Below the pieces are notes generated by a model that ran no database searches, was not told the DNA's origin, and worked only from the letters and a program-made list of their open reading frames with translations. DNA of 42,000 bases from a virus: IMG/VR virus record IMGVR_UViG_3300028800_000170, positions 1 through 42,000 of that record. The stretch is one strand, 5' to 3'. The position numbers and the translations under genes were made by a program. Positions 23,123-29,097 of the stretch are shown in pieces (the stretch's first letter is position 1; each line of letters starts with the position of its first letter).

Positions 23123-24089
23123 CTGGCACCATCCCGATCAGCGAAAGGAAGGCGTTCTTGAACGCCGAGGGCTCCATCTTCAACGAAAGCTCTTTGCCTG
23201 TATCGGGAATGACAAGCCAGTTACCGGTGCAGTACATGGTCTGCAAGATCTCTACTTCGGGATTATCTCGCTTACACTCCATAAAGAAATCTTTATTTTC
23301 ATTAACAATCTTCCAATCCGGAACCTCCGTAGAGCTGCTAGGTGTTTTCTTCTCCTGAAGGAAGATGTCGTGCACCCAACCGCCCTGCTTGAAGACCATG
23401 TAGTCGTTCTTGTACTTCGAGCCGTTCACCGCCTTCTGGTACTCCACCTTGTCGAGCCCTCGATCTAGCCAGTCGCCATAGAGCTCCTTGAGCTTGAGAT
23501 ACTCCTCCTCGGTTAAGAACACATGCTCTCTATAAGCTTTCAAATCTTTTCTTTTAAAATCCTCACCAGTTTTTTTCTCCTTAAAAATATCTTCTTTGGG
23601 TTTCTTATATTGGGTATCTTCTTCCTTATATATAGTTTGCGGGTTTTCCGCATTCCAGTTTTCGGGAATGTCGCCATCCAGTTTCGGGTTTTCCGCAAAC
23701 TTGTTTCGGGTTTTCCGCAAACTGGATTCGGCCATCCTATCCGTGTAGGCTTGAAGAATCGCTTCATCGTTTAGTTTAAAATATCTTCTTGCCGGTACGC
23801 CAAACACATTGACGGTTATGAAGCCGAGCTTCACAAGCTTTTTGACGCAAGTAGCCTGCTCATCCTTGGTAAGACCCAGCCTCTCTTCAATGCCTTGAAT
23901 AGTCTGATAGAAAAGCTCCTCCCCATACTCGGGATGGGTTATGAGTTCCCCTCGGTTCCGGTGGTATTGGCGCTTCTCTACAAGTTCCGACAAAAAGCAA
24001 GCTGTGTTAAGTGACCCGGTGATGGTGACCATCTGCCGGTTATAGATTCCATAAGACTCTCTATTAAGAAAGAAAAGAGGCTCAATCAT
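23112..24089 (-). CDS. Replication initiator, winged-helix type (putative)
   Basis: A 325-residue protein. The first 140 residues (PLFFLNRESYGIYNRQMVTI; GIEERLGLTKDEQATCVKKL; VKLGFITVNVFGVPARRYFK) show the winged-helix order of phage replisome organisers: two helices with a polar turn, a leucine-rich recognition helix, then a beta-wing ending R-R-Y-F. A hydrophilic linker follows, then a helical C-terminal domain, a layout like DnaD-type or lambda O-type initiators. The linker is encoded by the iteron-like repeats at 23635-23723. I choose ATG 24089 with AAAGGGA upstream; a longer form from GTG 24224 would run through strong dyads. Confidence 0.6.
   Translation of the reverse strand: MIEPLFFLNRESYGIYNRQMVTITGSLNTACFLSELVEKRQYHRNRGELITHPEYGEELFYQTIQGIEERLGLTKDEQATCVKKLVKLGFITVNVFGVPARRYFKLNDEAILQAYTDRMAESSLRKTRNKFAENPKLDGDIPENWNAENPQTIYKEEDTQYKKPKEDIFKEKKTGEDFKRKDLKAYREHVFLTEEEYLKLKELYGDWLDRGLDKVEYQKAVNGSKYKNDYMVFKQGGWVHDIFLQEKKTPSSSTEVPDWKIVNENKDFFMECKRDNPEVEILQTMYCTGNWLVIPDTGKELSLKMEPSAFKNAFLSLIGMVPDET
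23635..23723. repeat. Four iterons at about 22-nt spacing: candidate replication origin
   Basis: Two perfect 21-nt copies start at 23681 and 23703 (GTTTCGGGTTTTCCGCAAAC plus T). A third close copy starts at 23635 and a degenerate one near 23658, giving intervals of 23, 23 and 22 nt, about two helical turns. Each perfect copy can form a hairpin (AGTTT/AAACT plus CGG/CCG). The bases just before, 23581-23634, are strongly AT-rich. Copies occupy different reading frames of the host gene, so the repeat is conserved as DNA, not as protein. This matches the lambda origin inside gene O. Confidence 0.6.
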
Positions 24090-24256
24090 AATTTCCCTTT
24101 TGTTAAGGAAACTAATCTTGGCGGTAATTATCAGATCTGATATATTGGAGATCCAATTGTAACTGCCTGAATCAGTTTCGATGGTAAATGGGTAAAGACG
24201 TTTACAGTCGTCATCTTTACCCACGAGGATTAATAAAAGCTTAAGATACCCTTTTG
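24090..24256 (-). promoter_or_regulatory. Promoter/operator region of the initiator gene
   Basis: On the minus strand TTGGAT (24156-24151) and GATAAT (24132-24127) are 18 bp apart. The perfect 14-bp palindrome TATCAGATCTGATA at 24129-24142 overlaps the -10 box. Upstream lies a long dyad, GGGTAAAGA at 24190-24198 and TCTTTACCC at 24214-24222, with a nested GTAAA/TTTAC dyad, and TTGGA/TCCAA at 24145-24156. This looks like a regulated promoter with several protein sites, possibly bound by the initiator itself or by the Cro-like protein. Confidence 0.5.
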
Positions 24257-24287
24257 AGGAGATTCCTTGAAAGGGTTTTCTTTTTTA
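24257..24287. repeat. 31-bp direct repeat, copy A
   Basis: This sequence (beginning AGGAGATTCCTTGAAAGGGT and ending in a T-run) is identical to 24683-24713. The two copies bracket the zinc-protein gene, with a unit length of 426 bp. Copy B encodes the C-terminus of the gene at 24680-24919, so copy A appears to be a duplicated piece of that gene's end created when the zinc gene was inserted. Confidence 0.9.
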
Positions 24288-24668
24288 TATGCGGTCGCTT
24301 AAACCACCCCAACGAACAAAATGTGAGGCGAAATCATTATCATAAACTCTTTTCTTTTCGCATTTTTTATTTAAAACCTCATATGGTATTGGCTTAACCG
24401 GTTTTCTCTTGGCTTTTTCCTTAGAGTTATCAATTACAGGCACGCTTTTACTTAGGGTGGAATAGCCTTTAGAACAACATGGCACACATTTCTTGGTGTC
24501 ATTGGGGCTATAAAAGCCTTCATTACATGAAGAGCATATTCTGTTAGGCACCCGCTTTGCCTGCATTCTTATTGATTCACTACAGGGAAAACATGTTTCA
24601 AGATTTGAGGATTCCTTGGAAAACACCCTGTTACATTTAGTGCAGATCTTAGTATGATAGTTACTCAT
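24285..24668 (-). CDS. Zinc-finger protein between direct repeats
   Basis: A 127-residue protein with four Cys pairs in two knuckle groups: CTKCNRVFSK ... CFPC and CSSCNEGFYSP ... CVPCC. The C-terminal half is basic (KAKRKPVKPIPYEVLNKKCE). The N-terminal zinc arrangement resembles that of phage homing endonucleases, including the HNH protein of this phage, but no catalytic domain is present. ATG 24668 is chosen. It is flanked by perfect 31-bp repeats and seems to be a recently inserted cassette. Confidence 0.6.
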   Translation of the reverse strand: MSNYHTKICTKCNRVFSKESSNLETCFPCSESIRMQAKRVPNRICSSCNEGFYSPNDTKKCVPCCSKGYSTLSKSVPVIDNSKEKAKRKPVKPIPYEVLNKKCEKKRVYDNDFASHFVRWGGLSDRI

Positions 24669-24679
24669 AATAATCAAAT

Positions 24680-24919
24680 TTAAGGAGATTCCTTGAAAGG
24701 GTTTTCTTTTTTAAGACCCTTCAATTCCCTTGACTTCTTTGTAAAGGGCGTTATCAGAATGTTGTCCATTGTCGCACGGCCCGGCGCATCCATATACACC
24801 CACCCTTGCATATCCACATCGGCATACCAACGTATACCTGACCCCTCTTCCAACCATATGTCGCCATTCCGGTAATAGATGGGTGGCGTCTTAGATATCC
24901 ATGTCATACGCTCACTCAT
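24680..24919 (-). CDS. Hypothetical protein downstream of SSB-like gene
   Basis: A 79-residue beta-rich protein (MSERMTWISKTPPIYYRNGD; GIRWYADVDMQGWVYMDAPG). It begins directly after the stop of the SSB-like gene. Its last ten codons (KKENPFKESP) are the sequence duplicated at 24257-24287. No named family. Confidence 0.55.
   Translation of the reverse strand: MSERMTWISKTPPIYYRNGDIWLEEGSGIRWYADVDMQGWVYMDAPGRATMDNILITPFTKKSRELKGLKKENPFKESP
24683..24713. repeat. 31-bp direct repeat, copy B
   Basis: Second identical copy of the repeat at 24257-24287, at the 3' end of the 24680-24919 coding region. Because this copy is part of a reading frame, it is likely the original and copy A the duplicate. 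Confidence 0.9.
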
Positions 24920-25243
24920 CTAAAATGGAAGCTCCTCTTCTTCATGCATCATCTGCTCTTTGGGTGTAGGTGGCGTTGGCTGAAACTTTCGAATTGCCTC
25001 TATCACTGCCCGGCCAAAAGCATCGCCGTGGTTCCTGTCCCGGAAGCGCACCTGCTGCATGTATTTTTTCTGCCCCTCTTTGTCGGTATACTCTTTAGAT
25101 GGCATAGAAATCCACTCCTTCCCGTCCTTGCGGAAGTAGGTCAGGTTGTGTATCTCAAGCCCACTACGTGGTAAATATACATCAACGAAGCCCACCATGT
25201 GGCCTTTGTTCATTTCTTTATAATTAATTATTTCAACGCTCAT
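24920..25243 (-). CDS. SSB-like / SpoVG-like single-strand binding protein
   Basis: A 107-residue protein. VEIINYKEMNKGHMVGFVDV, then LPRSGLEIHNLTYFRKDGKEW and MPSKEYTDKEGQKKY follow the SpoVG-like beta-fold used by several phages as a small nucleic-acid binder. The last residues, EEEELPF, are the acidic tip with closing Pro-Phe seen in bacterial SSB (D-D-I-P-F), which recruits repair and replication partners. A phage SSB working with the ERF and YqaJ proteins and the initiator is the natural reading. Confidence 0.65.
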   Translation of the reverse strand: MSVEIINYKEMNKGHMVGFVDVYLPRSGLEIHNLTYFRKDGKEWISMPSKEYTDKEGQKKYMQQVRFRDRNHGDAFGRAVIEAIRKFQPTPPTPKEQMMHEEEELPF

Positions 25244-25425
25244 TTCTTCTCCAAATCATTTTTTGTTACTTTTCCACCCGTTGCATCTTCTATCCTCGTT
25301 ATCAGTCTCTCGCTATATAGACCGGTATTCATAGCCCGGCAGAGGGTGACCCGGTGGACTCTAAGGATATGGCTAAATTCTTCCTGAGACAGGCAATTTA
25401 AGTGTAGATATTTCTTTAACTCCAT
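25240..25425 (-). CDS. Cro-like helix-turn-helix regulator
   Basis: A 61-residue protein with a helix-turn-helix at residues 12-34: LSQEEFSHILRVHRVTLCRA, where Q-E-E-F/H-I-L is the first helix and V-H-R-V-T-L-C-R-A the recognition helix, then ERLITRIEDATGGKVTKNDL typical of Cro/CI-type domains. It is the first gene of the minus operon, divergent from the recombination operon, the right position for a switch regulator. GGAGG precedes the ATG. Confidence 0.75.
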   Translation of the reverse strand: MELKKYLHLNCLSQEEFSHILRVHRVTLCRAMNTGLYSERLITRIEDATGGKVTKNDLEKK

Positions 25426-25558
25426 CTTTCCTCCGTATAAAGTTATACCTTGAAGTTATAATTTTTTACAAGAATTTACTTTGGGCTATGCAAAAATGTA
25501 GCGTTATGTTACATTTAAGGTACTCGGAAACACCGAGCAACTGAAAAAGAGGATATAC
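25426..25558. promoter_or_regulatory. Divergent control region with two promoters and operator dyad
   Basis: Minus strand: TTGTAA (25471-25466), 18 bp, TATAAC (25447-25442), just before the Cro-like gene. Plus strand: TTGGGC (25481-25486), 18 bp, TATGTT (25505-25510). A dyad, AAATGTA 25494-25500 and TACATTT 25510-25516, covers the plus -10. AAGTTATA is repeated at 25440 and 25453 around the minus -10. An RNA hairpin CTCGG/CCGAG (25523-25537) lies in the plus leader. The design resembles an immunity-type switch. Confidence 0.5.
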
Positions 25559-25945
25559 ATGAAAAAACTATTACTACTTTCGTTACTAGCCCTAGGAAGT
25601 GTCTACGGCGACAACCTCGACGAGGAGTTCAACGATATCACAGAAGCCCCTAATGCTCTCCTACAGCTACAGGCGAAAGCTCCAGTGTTTCAACGCTTTG
25701 AAACCTATAATGTTGGTAGCACTAAGATGAATGGTGCCACCCTTCACACCGCAACCTATTTAGACGGCACAGTGATTCTTACAGCTCTTGATGGTCCTCA
25801 AAAAGGGTATCAAGAGGTTTATGTAAACGGCGTTCTTGAGACCTATAATTCAACCTGCCAGCATGGAAAAGATTATTTTTATCACCAATACGAGAGAGGT
25901 AAAGTAACCACCTACTCTAATAGACAAATTATTGAGCTATACTAA
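25559..25945 (+). CDS. Exported protein with signal peptide
   Basis: A 128-residue protein with a clear Sec signal (MKKLLLLSLLALGSVYGDN, likely cleavage after G), then an acidic segment and beta-rich repeats of the type ATYLDGTVILTALDGPQKGY and YQEVYVNGVLETYNSTCQHG. First gene of the recombination operon. It would act in the periplasm or envelope; superinfection exclusion or host-surface change are possibilities, with no direct evidence. RBS GAGG at -10. Confidence 0.6.
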   Translation: MKKLLLLSLLALGSVYGDNLDEEFNDITEAPNALLQLQAKAPVFQRFETYNVGSTKMNGATLHTATYLDGTVILTALDGPQKGYQEVYVNGVLETYNSTCQHGKDYFYHQYERGKVTTYSNRQIIELY

Positions 25946-25976
25946 TACTGGGGCCTCGTGCCCCTCTGGAGAAACT

Positions 25977-26117
25977 ATGTGCGAGTGTCAAGAGTACGAG
26001 GAAGAAGAAGAAAAAGAGACGTCGTGGCTGGATGAGGAAGATCATGAAGAGCTTCTGGAAGAGAGACGGCAAGACAGAGAAGAAAGATTAAGAGAGAGGA
26101 TTTATGACAGATATTAA
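25977..26117 (+). CDS. Small acidic/charged protein
   Basis: A 46-residue protein from ATG 25977 (GGAG six bases upstream). MCECQEYEEEEEKETSWLDE precedes an arginine/glutamate helix (LLEERRQDREERLRERIYDR). An upstream TTG at 25932 would lengthen it but lacks a ribosome site. It overlaps the next gene. The composition suggests a charged single helix. Confidence 0.45.
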   Translation: MCECQEYEEEEEKETSWLDEEDHEELLEERRQDREERLRERIYDRY

Positions 26118-26295
26118 AATGGCAATAGAAAAAATACAATGGAGAATTCGTAATATAGTTGATAACATATCAACGTGCCTTCTTTTAGAGAAAAGAAAAG
26201 AAATTGATCTACATATTAAAGATCTTAACATTGCATTGGATGTACTTAATAAATTAAAAGAGGTGGAAAATGAACCAATCAGAACAGCTGAATGA
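26104..26295 (+). CDS. Small helical protein before ERF
   Basis: A 63-residue protein (MTDIKMAIEKIQWRIRNIVD; HIKDLNIALDVLNKLKEVEN) predicted to be helical, with heptad-like spacing. It overlaps the gene before and the ERF gene after. No family is known. Confidence 0.5.
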   Translation: MTDIKMAIEKIQWRIRNIVDNISTCLLLEKRKEIDLHIKDLNIALDVLNKLKEVENEPIRTAE

Positions 26296-26923
26296 GTTAG
26301 CTACAGCTTTAGCCAAGGCACAAGCAGAGATAGGCAACGCAGAAGAGGATAAGTCCAACCCTCACTTTAAAAGCAAGTATGCCACCTTAGCATCTATCTG
26401 GGACGCTTGCCGTGGACCGCTCACCAAGTATGGGCTATCTATCTCGCAGATGGCAACCGTAGAGGATGGTAAGCCCGTGTTTGTCACCCTCCTTATGCAC
26501 TCCTCCGGGCAGTGGATCAGGTCAACATTCCCTATCACACCGACCGTCAAGGTGCAGGAGACCGGTAGCCAGATCACCTACCTAAGACGTTATTTCCTTA
26601 GCTCGATAGCCGGCGTTGCGCCAGGTGAAGTGTTAGACGACGACGATGATGGAGAGGTAGCTATGGGCAGGAAGCCTGTCAAAACGACCTATCAAAGTGA
26701 TAGTCACAATGACACTCCTATGCCACCTCAGCCTCCAATAGCTTCTAAAGATGACGTTGATACACTCATGTCTCTAGTAAACAAGTGCCCTAAAGAGAAG
26801 CAAGAAAACTTTGCCAAGATCATCGTCGATAAGTACGAGGGTGATAAGTACAAGATGGGTAAGAAGTTTTGCGAGACGCAGACGCAGGGAGCGCTTAAGT
26901 TCTTAGGGGAGCAGGCGTGTTAA
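26270..26923 (+). CDS. erf: ERF family single-strand annealing protein
   Basis: A 217-residue ERF-superfamily recombinase, as in P22 Erf, that anneals complementary single strands. Diagnostic pieces are NELATALAKAQAEIGNAEED, NPHFKSKYATLASIWDACRG and the core ETGSQITYLRRYFLSSIAGV, close to the family's G-S-A-I-T-Y-A-R-R-Y. A flexible Asp-rich linker (LDDDDDGEV) leads to a helical C-terminal part. It pairs with the YqaJ exonuclease three genes downstream. Length is usual for the family. Confidence 0.9.
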   Translation: MNQSEQLNELATALAKAQAEIGNAEEDKSNPHFKSKYATLASIWDACRGPLTKYGLSISQMATVEDGKPVFVTLLMHSSGQWIRSTFPITPTVKVQETGSQITYLRRYFLSSIAGVAPGEVLDDDDDGEVAMGRKPVKTTYQSDSHNDTPMPPQPPIASKDDVDTLMSLVNKCPKEKQENFAKIIVDKYEGDKYKMGKKFCETQTQGALKFLGEQAC

Positions 26924-27118
26924 GTGGATTGGATTGATCTTGAGAAAGAATGGCCACTTCCCGGTACAGTAGTAGATGTTTTACTAGTTGATAAATATGG
27001 TTCGTCACATATTGCATATAATGTTTTTTACACACAAATAGATTACAGAGCAGCTAATTTTATGAAAGAAGTTAAATGGCGGTATCATATACCGACCGAA
27101 GAGGAGAGGGGATGTTAA
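26924..27118 (+). CDS. Small DUF551-like protein (putative)
   Basis: A 64-residue protein from GTG at 26924, immediately after the ERF stop. DWIDLEKEWPLPGTVVDVLL and KWRYHIP resemble the W-I-x-V-x-x-x-x-P-x-x-G-x-x-V-L-V strand order of DUF551. Its last bases contain the ribosome site and first start codon of the methyltransferase, and its stop directly touches the second start at 27119. Confidence 0.45.
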   Translation: MDWIDLEKEWPLPGTVVDVLLVDKYGSSHIAYNVFYTQIDYRAANFMKEVKWRYHIPTEEERGC

Positions 27119-28107
27119 ATGGGTTGGATCTTTTTAGCGGAATTGGGGGAATCTCAAAAGCCCTCGAGCAATGGGTTAGAACAATCGCCTATTGCGAAAT
27201 CGACCCATATTGTCAAGGAGTCCTCCTCTCTAGAATGGAATCTGGAGATATTGACAAAGCCCCAATCTGTACCGACATCAAAAGTTTACAACTTCCATCT
27301 CCGCTCAACAATTGTGTCGATATCATATTCGGGGGATTTCCTTGCCAAGGGGTTAGTGTTGCAGGACTTGGAAAAGGCTTGGCAGATGAGCGAAGCGGAC
27401 TATTTTATGAGATCGTCCGGCTCTGTCGCGAAATTAAGCCCCGATTTATCTTCTTGGAAAACGTGCCAGCCATCACTACTAGAGGAGGAACAGAAGTGGT
27501 CAGGGAAATTGCCGCGTTGGGGTATGACTGTAGATGGTGCGTTATATCCGCTGCGTCCGTTGGAGCATTACATCGTAGAGAGAGATGGTTCTTATTGGCT
27601 CACGCCAAGCACCATGGAACATCTGCCGGTGAGAGAGGGGGAAGCCCTGGAGAATGCTCTACATCGGGGCAAGAACAGGGACAGCCGGAGGAAGGTATCG
27701 GGAAGGTTGAACGAACAGGTGGCTTATCCTCAGATGTGGCCAACACCGTCCGCCAGGGATTGGAAGGATTCGGGAGACGAGCCGGCAGCTCAAGCGAGGA
27801 AGAGTCCTTGCCTTCCAGCAGCTGTGAAGATCAGAATGGCAACACCGACAGCCAGCCAAGCAACAAAACCGATACTTGCACCGGTTCCATCGGTAGTAGC
27901 GGGGAAGCATGGAGAGACGACGCAGCAGAGTGTTGGCCGTTTGAATCCAGAGAGCATTGGCAAGAGGTTGTGTCCACGATGGGTAAGTGTTCTGATGGGA
28001 TTTCCCACCACGTGGACAGATTGCGAGCCTTGGGTAATAGCGTGGTTCCAGTCCAAGTCAAAGAAGCGTTCGAAATCTTAATGGGTATTAAAGATGGGAA
28101 GAATTGA
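27112..28107 (+). CDS. DNA cytosine-5 methyltransferase
   Basis: A 331-residue m5C methyltransferase. Motif I is LDLFSGIGG (SAM binding), the catalytic motif IV is GGFPCQGVSVAG near residue 80, motif VI is FIFLENV, motif VIII LHRRERWFLLA, and motifs IX-X RLRALGNSVVPVQ. The region between VIII and IX is low in complexity (GSSSEEESLPSSSCEDQNGN), and this is where the +1 frame looks most protein-like. Start ATG 27112 has AGGAG five bases upstream. It likely modifies phage DNA against host restriction. No partner endonuclease is seen. Confidence 0.93.
   Translation: MLNGLDLFSGIGGISKALEQWVRTIAYCEIDPYCQGVLLSRMESGDIDKAPICTDIKSLQLPSPLNNCVDIIFGGFPCQGVSVAGLGKGLADERSGLFYEIVRLCREIKPRFIFLENVPAITTRGGTEVVREIAALGYDCRWCVISAASVGALHRRERWFLLAHAKHHGTSAGERGGSPGECSTSGQEQGQPEEGIGKVERTGGLSSDVANTVRQGLEGFGRRAGSSSEEESLPSSSCEDQNGNTDSQPSNKTDTCTGSIGSSGEAWRDDAAECWPFESREHWQEVVSTMGKCSDGISHHVDRLRALGNSVVPVQVKEAFEILMGIKDGKN
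27119..28081 (+). CDS. Overlapping +1-frame gene inside methyltransferase
   Basis: A 320-codon open frame shifted +1 from the methyltransferase, lying almost wholly inside it. The protein is not random: SSWKTCQPSLLEEEQKWSGK, LPRWGMTVDGALYPLRPLEH, MWPTPSARDWKDSG and PRWVSVLMGFPTTWTDCE match a pattern I know from phage methylase-associated proteins (repeated W-P-T-P-x-A-x-D and a closing L-x-P-x-W-V-x-x-L-M-G-x-P-x-x-W-T-D). The ATG at 27119 lies seven bases from the other start and seven from GGGG of the shared ribosome site. Function unknown; it may be a separate protein or reached by frameshifting. Confidence 0.6.
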   Translation: MGWIFLAELGESQKPSSNGLEQSPIAKSTHIVKESSSLEWNLEILTKPQSVPTSKVYNFHLRSTIVSISYSGDFLAKGLVLQDLEKAWQMSEADYFMRSSGSVAKLSPDLSSWKTCQPSLLEEEQKWSGKLPRWGMTVDGALYPLRPLEHYIVERDGSYWLTPSTMEHLPVREGEALENALHRGKNRDSRRKVSGRLNEQVAYPQMWPTPSARDWKDSGDEPAAQARKSPCLPAAVKIRMATPTASQATKPILAPVPSVVAGKHGETTQQSVGRLNPESIGKRLCPRWVSVLMGFPTTWTDCEPWVIAWFQSKSKKRSKS

Positions 28108-28771
28108 TATAAAGCAGGGGAGCCCTAAATGGAAGGCTCTCCGGCAAACAAAGATCACCGCTACCATGGCTTCTTCTATCATGGCTATGAACCCCTATAA
28201 GAGCGTCTATCAGCTCTTTGAAGAACTAACAGGGCTAAAGGAAGAAACACCCCCCAATGAAGCGATGCTCCGTGGCACTGCACTTGAGCCTTTAGCTCTT
28301 GATGCCTTTAATACCGAAACAGGTTTTCTTTTTTGCCCCGCTGTTTGGCAATCTGACGAGCACCCTTGGGCGATGGCCTCTCTTGACGGAGCCGTCGTTA
28401 TTGGTTCTGAAGTGAGAGCCATTGTCGAGATTAAATGCGGGAAGACAGCTTTTAAACAAGCATTGAAGGGTGAGATAGCTCCTTATTATCATTGCCAGAT
28501 GATGCATCAGATGATGGTTTGTAATGTCCCTGAGATGGAATACTATGCCTATTGGGAAGGGAATGGTGTCAGAATTAAAATAGATCGGGATCAGGAGTTT
28601 ATAGATAAGATGGTGATAGCTGAAGAAAAGTTCTATAACGACTGGCAGAACCTTATTCCACCTGTAATTGAATCGGCTATATGGGACGTTCCTTATGAAA
28701 GTTATATTGAACAATGCGACCAAATCGGACTCGCTATTAAAGAAGAGTTGACCAAGGATAAGAAATGTTAA
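28094..28771 (+). CDS. YqaJ-family exonuclease (lambda Exo type)
   Basis: A 225-residue recombination nuclease. Motifs are SPKWKALRQTKITATMASSI at the N-terminus, RGTALEPLALDAF (acidic E), the catalytic ASLDGAV and VEIKCGK (E-x-K), and YYHCQMMHQMMV, all in the order of YqaJ/lambda Exo PD-(D/E)xK enzymes that degrade 5' ends and feed single strands to an annealing protein, here ERF. It overlaps the methyltransferase end by 14 bp. Length is normal. Confidence 0.92.
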   Translation: MGRIDIKQGSPKWKALRQTKITATMASSIMAMNPYKSVYQLFEELTGLKEETPPNEAMLRGTALEPLALDAFNTETGFLFCPAVWQSDEHPWAMASLDGAVVIGSEVRAIVEIKCGKTAFKQALKGEIAPYYHCQMMHQMMVCNVPEMEYYAYWEGNGVRIKIDRDQEFIDKMVIAEEKFYNDWQNLIPPVIESAIWDVPYESYIEQCDQIGLAIKEELTKDKKC

Positions 28772-29049
28772 ATATTGCTTTGTTTTTAATGACCGTGACG
28801 TCGTTCACTGGCTTTGAAAAGAACTTTGAGAGAAACCTCATGTTCTACCGCCTTTATCTAGGTAACGATCAAGAGCTGAATCACTTGGGATATCTCCACC
28901 TGAAAGGGCTTAAATACCTCATCGACCTGAAGCTGGGAGACTATAGGGCTATAAATCAGGACGTGGTAGATATCTTTGAGCTGATTGACCAAGACGACTA
29001 TCTCTACGATGAATTCTTCAAAAAGTACACTGCTGAGTTACCTCATTGA
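28765..29049 (+). CDS. Helical hypothetical protein, end of recombination operon
   Basis: A 94-residue helical protein (NFERNLMFYRLYLGNDQELN; HLGYLHLKGLKYLIDLKLGD). The start overlaps the YqaJ stop. The hydrophobic first 15 residues are not long enough for a confident membrane helix. No family is recognised. A hairpin follows. Confidence 0.55.
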   Translation: MLNIALFLMTVTSFTGFEKNFERNLMFYRLYLGNDQELNHLGYLHLKGLKYLIDLKLGDYRAINQDVVDIFELIDQDDYLYDEFFKKYTAELPH

Positions 29050-29074
29050 AAAAGGGCTCCTTGCGGAGCCCCGA
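29049..29074 (-). terminator. Terminator of the fibre operon (minus strand)
   Basis: GGGCTCC at 29054-29060, TTGC loop, GGAGCCC at 29065-29071; on the minus strand five T bases follow. It ends the minus-strand fibre transcript and, as a hairpin, may also stop the plus-strand recombination transcript from running into it. Confidence 0.75.
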
Positions 29075-29097
29075 GGATACACCCATGAATAAGCGTA

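Noticed and set aside
23635-23723. CRISPR array
   Set aside because: Repeats are 21 nt at 22-nt spacing with no spacers of useful size and lie inside a coding region.
28292-28723. 143-codon minus-strand frame opposite the YqaJ gene
   Set aside because: Antisense to a well-supported enzyme, no start context and no recognisable motif.
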